A DNA stretch of 64,000 nt from assembly GCA_002099365.1 (NCBI GenBank), contig MSED01000001.1, forward strand, positions 3,472,001-3,536,000, given 5' to 3'. Below the pieces are notes generated by a model that saw only the letters and a list, made by a program, of their open reading frames with translations, was not told the origin of the DNA and did not search any database. This DNA comes from Phialophora verrucosa. Its lineage: Eukaryota; Ascomycota; Eurotiomycetes; Chaetothyriales; Herpotrichiellaceae. Positions 33,023 through 44,015 of this stretch are shown one piece after another. Within the stretch, counting starts at the first letter, position 1; every line of letters begins with the position of its first letter. The position numbers were made by a program, and so were the translations under genes.

Positions 33023-35889
33023 ATGGGTTACACCGCAAAGGCGACGATTCCCCTCATCCCCCTGGCCAAAGACGCCGTTCTTTTGCCGGGAGTCACTCTC
33101 CGCATACCGGTATCTAATCGCGCGGACATCCCCCTGCTGCTGTCATCAGCGTTCCAACGTGCCACCAAGTCAAGAACGGGTTCGGCTCAGTTGCCAATTG
33201 GTTGCGTGCCGTTGAACTCGCCTTTTCTCAGCCCGGATGGCAAGGAATTGTTGGATAGTTCCGCGAAAGAGAGCAGCCGTGAATATGACACTGCCGATGT
33301 CGATCCAGGCAAGGCAAGAAAGCAGGATCTGTACGGATATGGCACGCTGGCAAAGATTATAGGTGTCCAAGGCAATTCCAATGCCGACCCGTACCTCCTG
33401 GTGGAGGGTATACAGAGGTTTAAGATCGACAAGGTCCGACACGAAAGACCGCATTTCGAGGCTGAAGTCACCTTCTACGAGGATGAAGTGCCCGACCTCA
33501 ACGACGGAGACCTCCGAGCCAGCTTCACCCGATTAAAGCAACGATCACGCGAGCTTTTGACGCTTCTGCGACTTTCGTCACTTTTCCGACCCGCATCCAT
33601 GGTGCTATCTCCCCTGGTCGTCCGCCGCTTCGAATTGTTCATTGCAAAGAAAGACCTGTCGCAGGCAGGCCAGTTGGCCGACTTCATGACAGACATTGTG
33701 GAAGCGAGTTTTGAAGAAAAGTTACGGATCCTGAGCACGTTGAATCTGCACGAGAGGCTCGAGCGTGTGCTAGCTCTCCTTAATAAGCAGATCTCCGGCA
33801 TTAATGGGAACATCAAGATCACTTCTGTCACATCCACAACCATCCCAGGTAACCTTCCTATCGACATCAACGACTTGAACCAACAGCAGCGGGAAGCACT
33901 AGCGCGACGGGCAATGTCCGGGCTGAATGGTATGTCGCCACCAGGAGTGCCAGGCATGACTCGGGGCGATGGTGATGAGGACAACGAGGTCAATGAAGTT
34001 GATGAACTCCGGAAGAAGGTCAACGAGGCTGGTCTGTCGCCGGAAGCTCATAAGGTCGCAGAGCGTGAACTGCGACGTCTTAAGAAGATGAACCCTGCTA
34101 ACGCCGAATACGGGGTCATCCGCACCTACGTGGAGAACCTGGCTGAAATCCCCTGGACAAAAGTGACAGATGACCATCTCGGCGTCGAAACTCTTAAGCG
34201 AGCTCGCAAGCAACTCGACGACGATCACTATGGCCTCGAGAAAATCAAGAAACGCCTTCTCGAGTATCTCGCAGTCCTCAAGCTCAAGCAATCCGTCAAT
34301 GCCGACGTCGACCAACAGATTGCCCGCCTGACAAAGCAACTCACTCCAAACAACACCGAAGACAGCAAAGACATCGAGCAGATCCCTGACGAAGAGCGTG
34401 ATGCGGCCACTGCCAAACTCCACATCCTCAAATCCAAGCGCATGGTGGACAAATCTCCCATCTTGCTCTTGGTTGGCCCACCAGGAACAGGCAAAACTTC
34501 GCTCGCCAAATCTATCGCTCTGTCTTTGGGGAGGAAATTCCACCGTATCTCCCTGGGCGGTGTCCGCGACGAGGCTGAAATCCGCGGCCACAGACGCACT
34601 TATGTCGCCGCCATGCCTGGTCTTATCGTCTCTGGATTGAAGAAGGTCGGCGTCGCGAACCCGGTCTTCCTGCTCGATGAGATTGATAAGGTATCCTCTA
34701 ACAATTTCCACGGTGACCCTTCTGCCGCGATGCTTGAGGTGTTGGATCCGGAGCAGAATCACAGTTTCAACGATCACTATGTGAACATCCCCATTGACCT
34801 CAGCAAAGTTCTCTTCATCGCCACGGCAAACTCTCTCGACACCATCCCGGCGCCACTTCTCGACCGAATGGAAACAATAAGATTAGCGGGATATACGACA
34901 GTGGAGAAACGGCACATTGCCAAACAGCACCTCATCCCCAAGCAAATCCGGACGAATGGCCTGGGCGATGGTCAAGTCGTCCTCCCCGACGATGTTGTCG
35001 ACGCAATCATAACCCAATACACCCGCGAATCAGGGGTGCGAAATCTCGAGAGAGAGATTGGGAGCGTGTGCCGCTTCAAGGCGGTTCAGTACGCCGATCT
35101 GCAAGATGCGAATGAGGCATCAAAGTACAATCCTGTCGTGAAGATCGAAGAACTTGAAGAGATCCTCGGTATCGAGCGATTCGAAGAAGAGATCGCTGAG
35201 AAGGTATCCCGACCCGGCGTTGTGACCGGGCTGGTGGCCTACTCGAGCGGCGGACAGGGCAGTATTCTATTCATCGAAGTCGCAGATATGCCAGGAAAGG
35301 GTCGCGTCCAGCTCACAGGCAAGCTGGGCGATGTGCTCAAGGAAAGCGTCGAGGTTGCGCTCAGTTGGGTGAAAGCCCACAGCTATGACCTTGGCCTTAC
35401 GCATGACAGAGATGAGGATATCATGGAAAAACGCGCGATCCATGTACATTGTCCTGCTGGAGCCGTGCCTAAAGACGGACCGAGTGCGGGATTGGCGCAT
35501 ACAGTGGCTCTCATCTCACTCTTTAGCGGCAAAACAGTGCCGCCGACGATCGCCATGACTGGCGAAGTGAGTTTGAGGGGCCGTGTCATGCCCGTCGGTG
35601 GGATCAAAGAGAAGTTAATCGGCGCACATCGCGCGGGAGTCAAGACTGTGTTGTTGCCTGTAGGGAATAAAAAGGATGTCAAGGATGTGCCGGAGGAGGT
35701 GAAGCGGGAGCTGCGGATTGTGCATGTCAAGTAAGTGGTCCCTTACTATCCCCTTTTCATGTGATATTGTTGCATGGAGTACTGACGTGGTGTGTTTCTA
35801 GGCATGTTTACGAAGCGCTGAGACATATCTGGCCGGATTCCGCGTGGGCGGCGGACCGATATATTGCTGAGGTGGAGAGCCGACTGTAG
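33023..35889 (+). CDS. Lon protease homologue, peroxisomal (Lon2 type)
   Basis: An ATP-dependent serine protease that degrades damaged or unfolded proteins in the peroxisome matrix. Two exons (33023-35730, 35802-35889) give 931 aa. The second exon supplies the last 29 residues, ending ESRL. SRL is a peroxisomal targeting signal type 1 (PTS1), and there is no mitochondrial presequence, so this is the peroxisomal rather than the Pim1-type Lon. Domains in order: N-terminal Lon substrate-binding domain (LPGVTLRIPVSNR), a helical linker, the AAA+ module with Walker A GPPGTGKTSLAKSI and Walker B VFLLDEIDKV, then the protease domain with the catalytic Ser in KDGPSAGLAHT and the catalytic Lys in GGIKEKLIGAHRAG. 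The 71-nt intron ends TTTCTAG. It shares a short promoter with HEM3. Confidence 0.96.
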
Positions 35890-36158
35890 TATACACGATA
35901 ATGTTCTTGCTCAGCGCTCACTGCTGGAGACGAATGATGCTGGGTTGGTTAGGTGGAGCGCCGGGTTACGTTGCTTTTACATAGCCAGCGATCATATCTG
36001 TAATCTATTATAGCGCAAGACTTCATGACGTTTACGAAGATCAGACCATCTTCCCTCGCTCATTCTTATGCCCATGCTTTTTGCATCGATATCGACATGT
36101 AAAAGGGTATTGTACAATGAGACCGTGCCGTTGCCGCTTACAGTGCCGACAGGCATTA

Positions 36159-37342
36159 TTATACCGACGGCCGCGACCCTCCCGCCGGCTGCTGTACGGA
36201 CTCGGCGCCGGTGAGCCCGCGCATGGCGCGCCAATCGTCGGCAAAGTTCTGCCACGTGGGCGCCCACCTTGCCTTGCCCTTCAGCAGCTGTTGCGCTTGC
36301 ACAGCAATAGTTTTTCGGTGTTTCTGGTCCGGGTTGTGCATGCCCCATTCGGACTCCTCGCGGTTCTTGGCCACGATGCTCTTCATTGAGGACCAGTACT
36401 CTCTGTGTTCCCAGCTGGGGTGGCAAGTGTGTTAGTTTGGGGTTCAGGAAACATGCCTATCAGCCGGCCTTGTGGGGGTGGGAGAACTTACGGGTCAAGA
36501 TTTTCGGGCGCTTCAGGGTAGACGAACGGTTTCGCCAGCAGACATGTCATTTTCTTCTTGCTGCCCGGCCGGAACGCCTGTCCGCGCGAGTACATGTCGC
36601 GGCCTTCGTGCCGGTCGACTTTCTGCTGAAAGACCGCGCTGCGGATGTGCAGGACGTCGACGTTGTAGACGTCCTTGAGGTAGGCCTTGAGGTCGAGCTT
36701 GTTGAAGTGCAGTGGGACGTCGAAGGCGGCATAGCGGGGGCCGAGATGGGGTGTGCGCATGAGGACAACGGCATCTTCGGGCGATGGGCTGGATGCGTGG
36801 AAATTGTTAGATTGTGGTTGCGCCGGTGAAGGAGGTGATATGATAGGACATGACATGAGAGAGAGCGGTGGCCCGACTTACAAGTAGACTTGCTTCCGCA
36901 TGCTAAGAGGGACATTGTAGGGGAAGGAGAAGTATTTCGAGGGGTGGAGCAATATGCGTAGAATGTTGGACCGATTGAGGTTGATAGATCCCTGCTGGAT
37001 GAAAGTCTTCACATCTTGCGAGAGGGTTCGTAGGTTGGGATGTGCCTCGATGAACCGCGGGAGAGTTTCGCTGTCTAGCTTCCACCATTCCATGTTTATC
37101 TTCTCGTTGTCGATCAGCGGTCTCCATGCCCTCGAGCCGGGCCATGTCTGCCGCCGTAGTTCATCCTTGTTGACCAGGTTCTTGGCTTGCCAGAAAGGGA
37201 GTCCTTTGCTGGTTTGGATGCGTCGTTTGGCGTTCCAGAGTCGAGGTCCGTCGCCGTCGACGGGGTGGACTCGTTTCGTTCGGAGGACTGGCGGAGTTGT
37301 CCTGACGTTGACCCTCGCGCGGGCTCGTATCCCGCGAGGCAT
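36159..37342 (-). CDS. Mitochondrial large-subunit ribosomal protein uL23m
   Basis: uL23m sits near the exit of the mitochondrial ribosome's peptide tunnel. Three exons (37342-36882, 36788-36492, 36414-36159) give 337 aa. The start is the ATG encoding MPRGIRARARV; the frame is open upstream but without ATG. The N-terminus is basic, as expected for mitochondrial import. The core reads across the first intron as SMRKQVYFPSPEDAVVLMRT, the fungal L23 signature (the protein faces import as a beta-alpha-beta fold). It continues with PLHFNKLDLKAYLKDVYNVDV and KKKMTCLLAKPFVYPE. After the second intron come PWEHREYW and a fungal C-terminal extension. Exons join in phase at both introns (93 and 77 nt). 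It diverges from RPN1. Confidence 0.88.
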
Positions 37343-37767
37343 GATGCGACGGGTAAGCTGAAGAGGTCTGCACCGTCGTAGCTCTTGGACGTTTCTCAAT
37401 GTCACGAATTAATCGTGCAATTGGGGTTCGGAGAGCGCGGAGTCCGGAAAAACAGTGATGCCGAAGCGGTGCCAGCCTGATGCAGCCTCATTAATCGCCT
37501 TCCCCGGAGACACGCTCCCGCTGGCCATTATTTTGGTGGATCACCAATTCATCTTTCACCTATTCCGTAAGCTTCTTGACGCCTGCGGCCAATTTGTCCA
37601 GGTACATACGCTCCCCAAATCCGCAGATCCAGCTCTCTGCGCAAACCACTCTTCCTCATCCAGCCATTTTTCAATTCTTACTACTTCCTGTTCACGACTC
37701 GCGTGCTTCAATCGGGTCTCCATTTACCTCTTCCACATTCATTGGCCACTGAGGGGCCGGGTGCAAG
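37343..37767. promoter_or_regulatory. Divergent promoter of uL23m and RPN1
   Basis: 425 bases between divergent starts. I searched by eye for the yeast proteasome-associated control element (GGTGGCAAA) and did not find it. No TATA box is obvious. Confidence 0.45.
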
Positions 37768-40545
37768 ATGGCGCAGGACGACGAGAAGCCGACCGCGGCG
37801 GAGAAGGGCAAGGGCAAGGCAGACGATGTGCCCATGGCGAATGGAGAGAAGAGCGATGCCACAGAAAAGGATGGCAAGAAGGAAGCCGAGACGAAGAAGG
37901 CTGGCGAGCCTGTTGCGGAGGAGGAACTCAGCGAAGAGGATCAACAACTCAAGAGTGACCTCGAGATGCTGGTTGAGAGATTAAAAGAGGATGATACCTC
38001 GCTTTACAAGCCTTCGATCGACGCCATCAAAAACTTCATCAAGACCTCGACCTCCTCCATGACCGCCGTGCCCAAACCTCTCAAGTTCCTCCGCCCTCAC
38101 TACGATGAAATCGCCGCTCTCTACGACAAATGGTCTGCAGGATCCGACAAAGACTCCCTAGCAGATATGCTGTCAGTGTTGGGCATGACATATGGGGATG
38201 AAGACAAGCTGGAAACCCTAAAATACAGATTGCTGTCGAACAGGTCGGACGACCTGGGGTCTTGGGGTCACGAATACATCAGACATCTCGCGCTTGAGAT
38301 TGGTCAAGAATACCAGAATCGCCTGACCGACGACAAGGACGTCGGCGACTTGACGGATCTGGCCTTGTCTTTGGTACCTTACTTCCTCAGCCACAACGCG
38401 GAAGCCGATGCCGTGGATCTGCTGAGTGAGCTGGAGATGATCGAGGAGATTCCGCGATTCCTTGATGAGAACACCTTCGGCCGTGTTTGCCTATACATGA
38501 CCAGCATGGTCAACCTGCTCACCTATCCCGACGACATCTCTTTCCTCAAAACCGCCCACGACATCTATGTCAAATACAACAAACTTGCCCAGGCAATGGT
38601 CCTTGCAATAAGATTGAATGACCATGAGCTCATACAGCAGGATTTGGAGTCAACGGACGACGTGGCACTGAAGAAACAGCTCGCTTTCCTGATCGCCCGA
38701 CAGCGCATATCGGTAGAACTAGGCGGCGACAGCAAGGATGACCAAGAGATTGCTGAGTGCATAGGAAACACACAGCTGCCGAACCACTTCAAGACATTGG
38801 CCAAAGAGCTCAACATTCTGGAGCCCAAGGTGCCTGAAGACATCTACAAGACACACCTGGAGAGCGGTCGTGGTAGCTCGGCAGCGGCGGACTCGGCGAA
38901 GCACAACCTGGCCAGCGGATTCGTCAATGCCTTTGTCAATGCAGGATTTGGCACGGACAAGCTCATGCTGGTAGAAGGCGAGCAACGCCCTTGGGTATGG
39001 AAGACGAAAGATGATGGCATGCTGTCTGCCACGGCCTCGCTGGGCATGCTCATGCAGTGGGACGTGGAGGGCAGTCTGGACATCATTGATAGATTCCAGC
39101 AGGCTTCCGAAGACTCTATCAAGGCTGGCGCTTTACTGGCCTATGGTGTGGTCAATTCCGGGGTCAGAATGGAAGGTGACCCAGTCATTTCCCTGCTCAG
39201 CGATGACGACGTACTCAACAGCAACAAACCCTCCATAAGGGTGGCTGCCATTATGGGTCTGGGATTGTCGTATGCCGGCTCAAATCGAGAAGACCTGTTG
39301 GATTATCTACTGCCCATTCTTGAGGACAATGGTTTGGAGATGCAACTGTCTGCAATGGCCGCTGTTTCTCTGGGTATGATCTTCGTGGGATCCTCGAATC
39401 ACCAGGTCGCCGAGGCTATTGCCACTCAGATGATGGACGAAGTTAGGCAGAAGCAGCTCAAGGATAAGTGGGCAAGATTCATGGCTTTAGGATTGGCCCT
39501 TCTCTACTTTGGTCGGCAAGAGGAGGTCGATGTGATCTTGGACATCCTTAAGGCGGTGGATCATCCCATGTCTTTGCCCACTGCGACACTGGCTTCGGTC
39601 TGTGCCTGGGCAGGTACAGGAGCGGTGCTTAAGCTGCAAGATCTCCTTCACCTGCTCAACGACCACTTGGAAGACAAGGAAGACAATGTTGGCGAGCAGC
39701 TGGTCCAATCATACTCTGTCCTTGGTCTATCTTTGATCGCCATGGGCGAAGATGTTGGCCAGGAGATGATTCTCCGTCAATTTGGCCACCTCATGCACTA
39801 CGGCGAGGCCAACATCCGCAAGGCGGTGCCTCTCGCCATGGGTTTGATCAGTCCCAGCAATCCACAAATGAAGATCTACGACACTCTGTCCCGCTACAGC
39901 CATGATAATGACAATGACGTTGCCATCAATGCCATTTTCGCCATGGGTCTGGTGGGAGCTGGCACGAACAATGCCCGTCTGGCACAACTGCTGAGACAGC
40001 TAGCAAGCTACTACCACCGGGATCAGAATTCGTTATTCATGGTTCGAATCGCCCAGGGTCTTCTCCACATGGGCAAAGGCACCATGTCTCTCAACCCTTT
40101 CCACACCGACCGACAGGTATTGTCGAGAGTCGCCGCTGCAGGTCTCCTGACTGTGCTTGTCTCTCTCATCGATGCGAAACAGTTCATCCTCGGCGATGCG
40201 CATTACCTGCTCTACTTTCTGGTCACAGCCATGTACCCGAGATTTTTGGTGACTCTCGATGAAGATTTGAAGCCACTAACTGTGAACGTACGAGTCGGTC
40301 AAGCTGTCGATGTTGTGGGTCAAGCTGGTCGACCAAGAACAATTACCGGTTGGCAGACTCAGAGTACACCGGTGTTGTTGGCGTATGGAGAGCGAGCGGA
40401 ATTGGAGGATGAGGAATACATTTGTTTGAGCAGTACCCTCGAGGGTTTGGTCATTCTACGCAAGGTCAGTCCACAATCTTCGCTCTTGGAAAAGTCAGTT
40501 GTTCTAACAAGCTCGCAGAACCCGCAATGGGAGTCTACAAAGTAA
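37768..40545 (+). CDS. RPN1: 26S proteasome regulatory subunit Rpn1
   Basis: Rpn1 is the largest scaffold of the proteasome base. It binds ubiquitin and shuttle factors and contacts Ubp6. Two exons (37768-40464, 40519-40545) give 907 aa. The N-terminus is Lys/Glu-rich and disordered, followed by SEEDQQLKSDLEMLVERL and ETLKYRLLSN, conserved in the family. The central region carries proteasome/cyclosome (PC) repeats, for example ASVCAWAGTGAVLKLQDLLHLL and IFAMGLVGAGTNNARLAQLL. The C-terminus has EEYICLSSTLEGLVILRK, then NPQWESTK after the last intron. That 54-nt intron (GTCAGT...TCGCAG, CTAAC branch site) is a multiple of three and has no stop in frame, so a retained-intron form would add 18 residues. 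The spliced form matches the expected RKNP ending. Confidence 0.96.
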   Translation: MAQDDEKPTAAEKGKGKADDVPMANGEKSDATEKDGKKEAETKKAGEPVAEEELSEEDQQLKSDLEMLVERLKEDDTSLYKPSIDAIKNFIKTSTSSMTAVPKPLKFLRPHYDEIAALYDKWSAGSDKDSLADMLSVLGMTYGDEDKLETLKYRLLSNRSDDLGSWGHEYIRHLALEIGQEYQNRLTDDKDVGDLTDLALSLVPYFLSHNAEADAVDLLSELEMIEEIPRFLDENTFGRVCLYMTSMVNLLTYPDDISFLKTAHDIYVKYNKLAQAMVLAIRLNDHELIQQDLESTDDVALKKQLAFLIARQRISVELGGDSKDDQEIAECIGNTQLPNHFKTLAKELNILEPKVPEDIYKTHLESGRGSSAAADSAKHNLASGFVNAFVNAGFGTDKLMLVEGEQRPWVWKTKDDGMLSATASLGMLMQWDVEGSLDIIDRFQQASEDSIKAGALLAYGVVNSGVRMEGDPVISLLSDDDVLNSNKPSIRVAAIMGLGLSYAGSNREDLLDYLLPILEDNGLEMQLSAMAAVSLGMIFVGSSNHQVAEAIATQMMDEVRQKQLKDKWARFMALGLALLYFGRQEEVDVILDILKAVDHPMSLPTATLASVCAWAGTGAVLKLQDLLHLLNDHLEDKEDNVGEQLVQSYSVLGLSLIAMGEDVGQEMILRQFGHLMHYGEANIRKAVPLAMGLISPSNPQMKIYDTLSRYSHDNDNDVAINAIFAMGLVGAGTNNARLAQLLRQLASYYHRDQNSLFMVRIAQGLLHMGKGTMSLNPFHTDRQVLSRVAAAGLLTVLVSLIDAKQFILGDAHYLLYFLVTAMYPRFLVTLDEDLKPLTVNVRVGQAVDVVGQAGRPRTITGWQTQSTPVLLAYGERAELEDEEYICLSSTLEGLVILRKVSPQSSLLEKSVVLTSSQNPQWESTK

Positions 40546-41884
40546 GGGCGGCATCGGGATAAAGAAATCATCGTCTTCGCATCCACGTTGGTCGGTCGCG
40601 TGTAAATGCCGGGTCAAGTAGCAAACCGTACCTGTACCATAGATGATAGATCGACAGGGAACTCGCCAGTGTTCCTTGAGAGGGAAATCGCAATAATGCA
40701 TTTAAACCCCGTAACCGGCCGAGCAACGCCTGTGTTTCGCGTGGAGTTCTATTACAGTAACGTATAGTACGCTTTTGAAAATGTTTAACACAGCGTGAAG
40801 AGTGAGCTTGATGGTGATTGCCGGTCCGCGGCTGCAAGTATCGCTTAAAGGGACTACGGCAGTAATTGCAGACACTACGCAACGCCGTCTCATCGTTCCA
40901 CCAAGACCTGTAGCCTTCGGCAGTGACAACTCGCGCGCAAGTAACCAGCAAGCAAGTACAGTAGATGTCAGCATGTCGGGCTGCCATGGCGTACGTCCCT
41001 ACGATGAACAAGCTCAGTCGAGACGGTGCAACACAGAAGGACAGGACTCGGAATGGGAATGTGAGTGGAACTCAGACGAGGATGTTCAGCACAAACAGAC
41101 CTTGTGCACTGTTTCCCCCCGTCATGAGGCTGGGCCATTTTTTGACCGATGTTTCTTCCGACTTCCTTCCTTAGCATCGGCTTCGCCTAATCCCGACACG
41201 CTCTAGCATTTCAACCTACAGCGTGCGTGCGCGCGGTGGTGGAGCTGACGAAGTCTTCGCTGTCGCTCTCGAATATCGACCATTTTTGTTGTCAGGGACG
41301 GCTGGGACCTCCACACGCCACACAAGCTCACGGTATAACCGAAACGTCGTCGTGCGATGGGCGTCTTCTCGACAAAGTCTTGGGGGGGACTGGAGAGGTT
41401 CTTTTACACGTCTGGTCAGTTACGGTTCTTCCTTACTTCATACAAGGACATGCAATGGATAGTGAGTGGATAGTGACTGAAGTGGCTTTGAGAGCGTGGA
41501 GGAGTCGTTTGCGCCACCGTACTGCTAACTTGGGCGCCGCGAGGCTCGCGACGTCAGGGGGGGGGGGGGGGGGGTGAAGCCAACGCGGTGCGCACATTCT
41601 AAGTAGGACATGCAGAAGACATACTATATATGGATATTGTGTGTTTTTTGATTCTTGCAGTATTGCATCACTTGCTTAGTTGACAAGAGCTCGACCAAGA
41701 GTGAGTCGTAGAGGATACTACTCCGGGATGGCGACAGCAGTGGTGCGGGTGAGCCGAGGCGAGTATGTATCACCACCGCCGCGGAGGCGAATGAGTGTAA
41801 GGTGCCGTGGGTGCTTTCTAACATAACATATGAAAGTAACATTATGGCCTTCACGCAACGGCCCACCTAGATGTCACCATAAAG
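40546..41884. other. Intergenic, convergent 3' flanks, with an 18-base G run
   Basis: 1.3 kb between RPN1 and the converging dioxygenase gene. It has only short overlapping frames without motifs. The notable item is an uninterrupted run of 18 G at 41557-41574. Confidence 0.5.
41557..41574 (+). repeat. Homopolymer of 18 G
   Basis: A perfect run of 18 guanines in intergenic sequence. Run length in assemblies is often unreliable, and true length may vary between isolates. Confidence 0.9.
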
Positions 41885-43094
41885 TTACTGTGTCTGCTTG
41901 AAATGTAGCTTGACGACGTCAGAACCCTTCACAATCACATCATCGCCTCCTTGTCTCTGTATCCGCTGGGTTAAAGTTTCGGAATTCGGGTCGTAGAATG
42001 GCTTCTCTCCGAAGATAGCGGTGCGCTTGCCCTCCCTCTGGCTTGTATCGTAACCACCTGGCAACGCCCTGTGCGCCACAGTTCGGTTGTCCCAGTAGGC
42101 CACGCTCCCGGGTTCCCACTTCCACCGGACGGACAGGTCATCTGCCGCGTGGAGATGCTCTCGTAGGAAGTTGAGAGCATGAATACTCTCCTGACCCTTG
42201 AGTTCTGCGATGTGGACAACGAAGAGCGGGTTGTAGAAAAGAGACTTCAAATTCGTGACGGGATGTGTGCGGACCTTGGGTGTGGCGTCAACGAGATGGC
42301 CTCACTGCAGGGAAACATCTCACTCAACTCACCAGTGGATGTTGGCGCCGGACTGGAGGACGTAGTGGCTGACCGCCCCCGTTAATCGAATTCACAAAAG
42401 TGACCTCTGAGCTGTGAACTCCATGGAGGCCCTCGAAGAGTTGCTGGAATGTCGGGCTTAATTTATCAAATAGGGCTGTCTGACTCGTGAAGATGGTATC
42501 ACCACCATATTCCGGTGTTTTCAGCATACGGAGCATGGTGTATGCCGGGGGGTTGACTTCATGAGAGTCGTCGGCGTGATATTCTCCTGAAAAGTCTGCA
42601 TATGCTCGAATATCGCTGCAAGCGTTAGTCGGGTATCTTCCCGTTACAGAGTAGATGCTATACTTGTCCCGCCCAATGATTGTGACATGTCGGGGGTCAA
42701 CCTGATTGGGATCGCGGTTTTGCTAGATTGTGTTCGAATCAGAAGCACGGAAAAGACATTGTCATCGACTCACGATTCCATAATACTTTGCAAGTTCATG
42801 CTGTCCCTCGGTAGGAATGTCTTGATCTCTGAAGAACACGACTCCTCGCTCAGCCACTAGTAAGGCCAATTCATCCTTTTGAGCGTCGCTGAGTTGACTC
42901 AGCTGAACGCCAACAAGTTCTGTACCGATATAGGGTGTTAGATGCCGAACCTGTGTCGCCGCGCTGAATAGTGCTTTCTTCTCTGGGTCCGCGAAGAGGG
43001 CCCGATCTTTCGGAGGTTGGAATTCCTTGTTATCAGGATCTGGCGGCCTGTAGGCAAGCACCTGCTCGGTTATCCCGGTGTGGCTAATACTCAT
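41885..43094 (-). CDS. TauD/TfdA family Fe(II)/2-oxoglutarate dioxygenase (sulfonate-dioxygenase type)
   Basis: Members hydroxylate sulfonates such as taurine (releasing sulfite), aryloxyacids or related compounds with 2-oxoglutarate and O2. Four exons (43094-42774, 42722-42664, 42615-42333, 42274-41885) give 350 aa, the usual size of fungal JLP1-type enzymes. The iron ligands are visible: YHADD in the third exon supplies the H-x-D pair, and WDNRTVAHRA supplies the distal His. REGKRTAIFGEKPFYD carries the Arg that binds 2-oxoglutarate. Other family marks are LVGVQLSQLSDAQKDELALLVAERG and GGDTIFTSQTALFDKLS. Splice sites are unusually weak: the second donor is GTATAG and the last acceptor ends CCCAAG, but these joins restore HPLVRTHPVT and keep frame. 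The substrate is not determined. It shares a promoter with the MFS gene to its right. Confidence 0.88.
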
Positions 43095-44015
43095 CGCGAA
43101 TCGCTACCTCTTCCGACCCTGTTGGTGATAGTAGATGTCGGAAGAGGAAGATGACTCTGCCCAACTTCTATAAGGACCTCAACGGAAACAGTGACTCATG
43201 GGTCCTCGGAGAAAGCCGTCAGGTTTGTCATCCCATCATATTTCTCCCATGTGGAATGTCACCTATACGCGTGGCTATAAGTGCCACGATCAGCTACGTA
43301 CCCCGCTGGCTCACTCGACCAAGCCCGGGCCTCGACGAACCTACCGAAACCTATGCGACCAAGGCTTTGAGAGATTGACCAGTGTCTTGGACCGGAAAGT
43401 AAGGCATGCGCGAATGAGACATCTCGCAATCGTGCCGATGTTGACGTGCTATCTCTCAGATGCGCGGCGAGTGGGTCACCCAGCTCATTCCGCCATCTTT
43501 CATTGGATGCATGCCGACGACCATGGGGGAGGCCTCATTCGCTTTCCTCGCCTAATCCTTATCTGGCCAGCAACCGTAGTTCTTCGTGCCACTGGATGCT
43601 GAGAGCTCATGCAGGAGGAGTGATCAAAGGGAGGGATTTACATCGCAGGCACCATGATTGGTAACAGAAATCAACAAGTCCAGAGGAAGACCCGTCGCCT
43701 AGCCATGTACATGCCGCATGGGGAGGGCTTGAGATTCCACGAGCGCGGGATGCGTGCAGCTCTCACGTCTATCGCCGTCCTGGCGACTAGGGCAGGCATG
43801 GGCGTACTGCCAGATAAGCACCAGACGATGCAAGGTCGCCGCTGTCGCCATCTGTGGAGGCAAGGCGTGCTCTGCTTTTTGCCGCGTGCAAGACCTCGAG
43901 GGATACACCTGCTATCCCTGGCATATGCTCAACGTCATATAAGACGGCTAGGAAGGACGCTCTGAACCGACTGGCTTCCAGACTGTCTCAAGAAGGCATC
44001 CTTGCATGACCGACA
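43095..44015. promoter_or_regulatory. Divergent promoter of the TauD-like dioxygenase and an MFS transporter
   Basis: 921 bases between divergent starts. It contains a TATA-like ATATAAG (about 43937) roughly 75 bases before the transporter ATG, a weaker CTTATAG-like sequence facing the dioxygenase (about 43166), and a palindromic element (43270-43288). ORFs at 43198-43965 lack any motif. Confidence 0.5.
43270..43288. promoter_or_regulatory. Inverted repeat CGTGGC-N7-GCCACG
   Basis: Perfect 6-bp arms around TATAAGT, 176 bases from the dioxygenase start and within the shared promoter. A dimeric regulator could bind such a site, but no binding protein can be named from sequence. Confidence 0.4.

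Noticed and set aside
33899..34777. 292-codon open frame antisense to the Lon gene
   Set aside because: It is the reverse of the AAA+ region; valine/leucine/aspartate-rich composition is explained by antisense codons.
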